A DNA stretch of 64,000 nt from Gemmatimonadota bacterium (GTDB lineage: Bacteria > Gemmatimonadota > Gemmatimonadetes > Longimicrobiales > Gaopeijiaceae): assembly GCA_027623325.1 (NCBI GenBank), contig JAQBXY010000009.1, positions 27,170 to 91,169 of the forward strand, written 5' to 3'. The stretch's first letter is position 1; each line of letters opens with the position of its first letter. The notes beneath the pieces were generated by a model, which worked only from the letters and a program-made list of their open reading frames with translations, had not been told where the DNA came from and did not search any database. The translations under genes and the position numbers were made by a program. Positions 63,941 to 64,000 of the stretch are shown one piece after another.

Positions 63941-64000
63941 GTCTAACAATCAGTTGCCGGCTTCGTTCGCTACGCTCACTACGACGATCATGGCTCGCGT
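63941..64000 (+). other. integron attC-like site 3, left half (cut by window end)
   Basis: R'' GTCTAAC at 63941-63947, then AATCA and GTTGCCGGC, the same L'' arm as in site 1, followed by CTTCGTTCGCT and CATGGCTCG, also similar to site 1. The preceding ~37 bases (GGTGAGCTCGAGGAGGACAACGCC) closely match those before site 2. The L' and R' half lies beyond the window. Confidence 0.65.

Noticed and set aside
1..64000. CRISPR arrays, tRNA, rRNA and insertion sequences
   Set aside because: No regularly spaced direct repeats, no cloverleaf with a CCA-side TTCRA loop noticed, no transposase frames or terminal repeats seen.

Overview
This is a high-GC bacterial window. Its gene content points to a Gemmatimonadota-like heterotroph: many exported beta-propeller (VPS10/BNR) proteins, WD40/amidohydrolase fusions, Gly-rich exoproteins, a two-TM TPR protein, and TAT- or lipoprotein-tagged oxidoreductases. 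This is inference from gene families; no rRNA or marker gene is present. Coding density is high. Consecutive genes are often joined by 4-base stop/start overlaps (ATGA, GTGA, TTGA and apparently CTGA).

Region by region. (1) 208-9456 (+): a sugar-oxidation operon with a Gfo/Idh/MocA oxidoreductase, a DUF1080/3-keto-disaccharide hydrolase-type lipoprotein, two sugar isomerase/epimerase TIM barrels, a GMC oxidoreductase with its small subunit, an MFS permease and a second Gfo/Idh/MocA enzyme. The set fits a 3-keto-glycoside type of catabolism. (2) 9501-16129: a multicopper oxidase with a small coiled-coil partner, a membrane spermidine-synthase-like protein, and a secreted LVIVD-repeat protein. 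(3) 16206-27783 (mostly -): exported hydrolytic proteins, namely a VPS10-like propeller, M14 carboxypeptidase, caspase-like protease, acetamidase/formamidase, Ntn asparaginase and amidase; one methyltransferase lies among them. (4) 27806-29483: a family 5 uracil-DNA glycosylase and two unknowns. (5) 29571-41914: an aryl-CoA ligase divergent from a long operon that appears to encode tryptophan -> kynurenine -> anthranilate -> anthraniloyl-CoA -> beta-oxidation-like breakdown. The fused FAD monooxygenase/Old Yellow Enzyme, acyl-CoA dehydrogenase, crotonase, SDR, Rid protein, tryptophan 2,3-dioxygenase and kynureninase are all present. No KynB-type formamidase is present, and a creatininase-family protein stands first in the operon. 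A sensor without an output domain and a Ca2+/cation antiporter are embedded in it. (6) 41911-44224 (-): MOSC, cupin and aminopeptidase P genes. (7) 44346-50580: a small thioredoxin-like DF-family protein, a TPR membrane protein, a second VPS10-like protein and a truncated copy of the TPR protein's N-terminus. (8) 50580-55334 (-): polysaccharide deacetylase, stand-alone TonB-plug protein, membrane dipeptidase, PhzF and a DUF2161 nuclease-fold protein.

(9) 55514-64000 is the most unusual part: an integron-like cassette array with no integrase in view. Two complete attC-like sites (56152-56309 and 57476-57607) and the first half of a third (63941 to the window end) all point the same way, each downstream of + strand genes. 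The segment between the second and third sites is more than 6.3 kb and carries two very large catabolic genes: a 1487-residue propeller/amidohydrolase/beta-lactamase fusion and an N-acyl-D-amino-acid deacylase. That is far larger than a normal one-gene cassette.

Other points of interest are three genes whose best start codon is CTG, a creatininase homologue that may fill the formamidase gap in the tryptophan operon, and catalytic-residue losses in the Rid and crotonase members of that operon. No tRNA, rRNA, CRISPR array or insertion sequence was seen.
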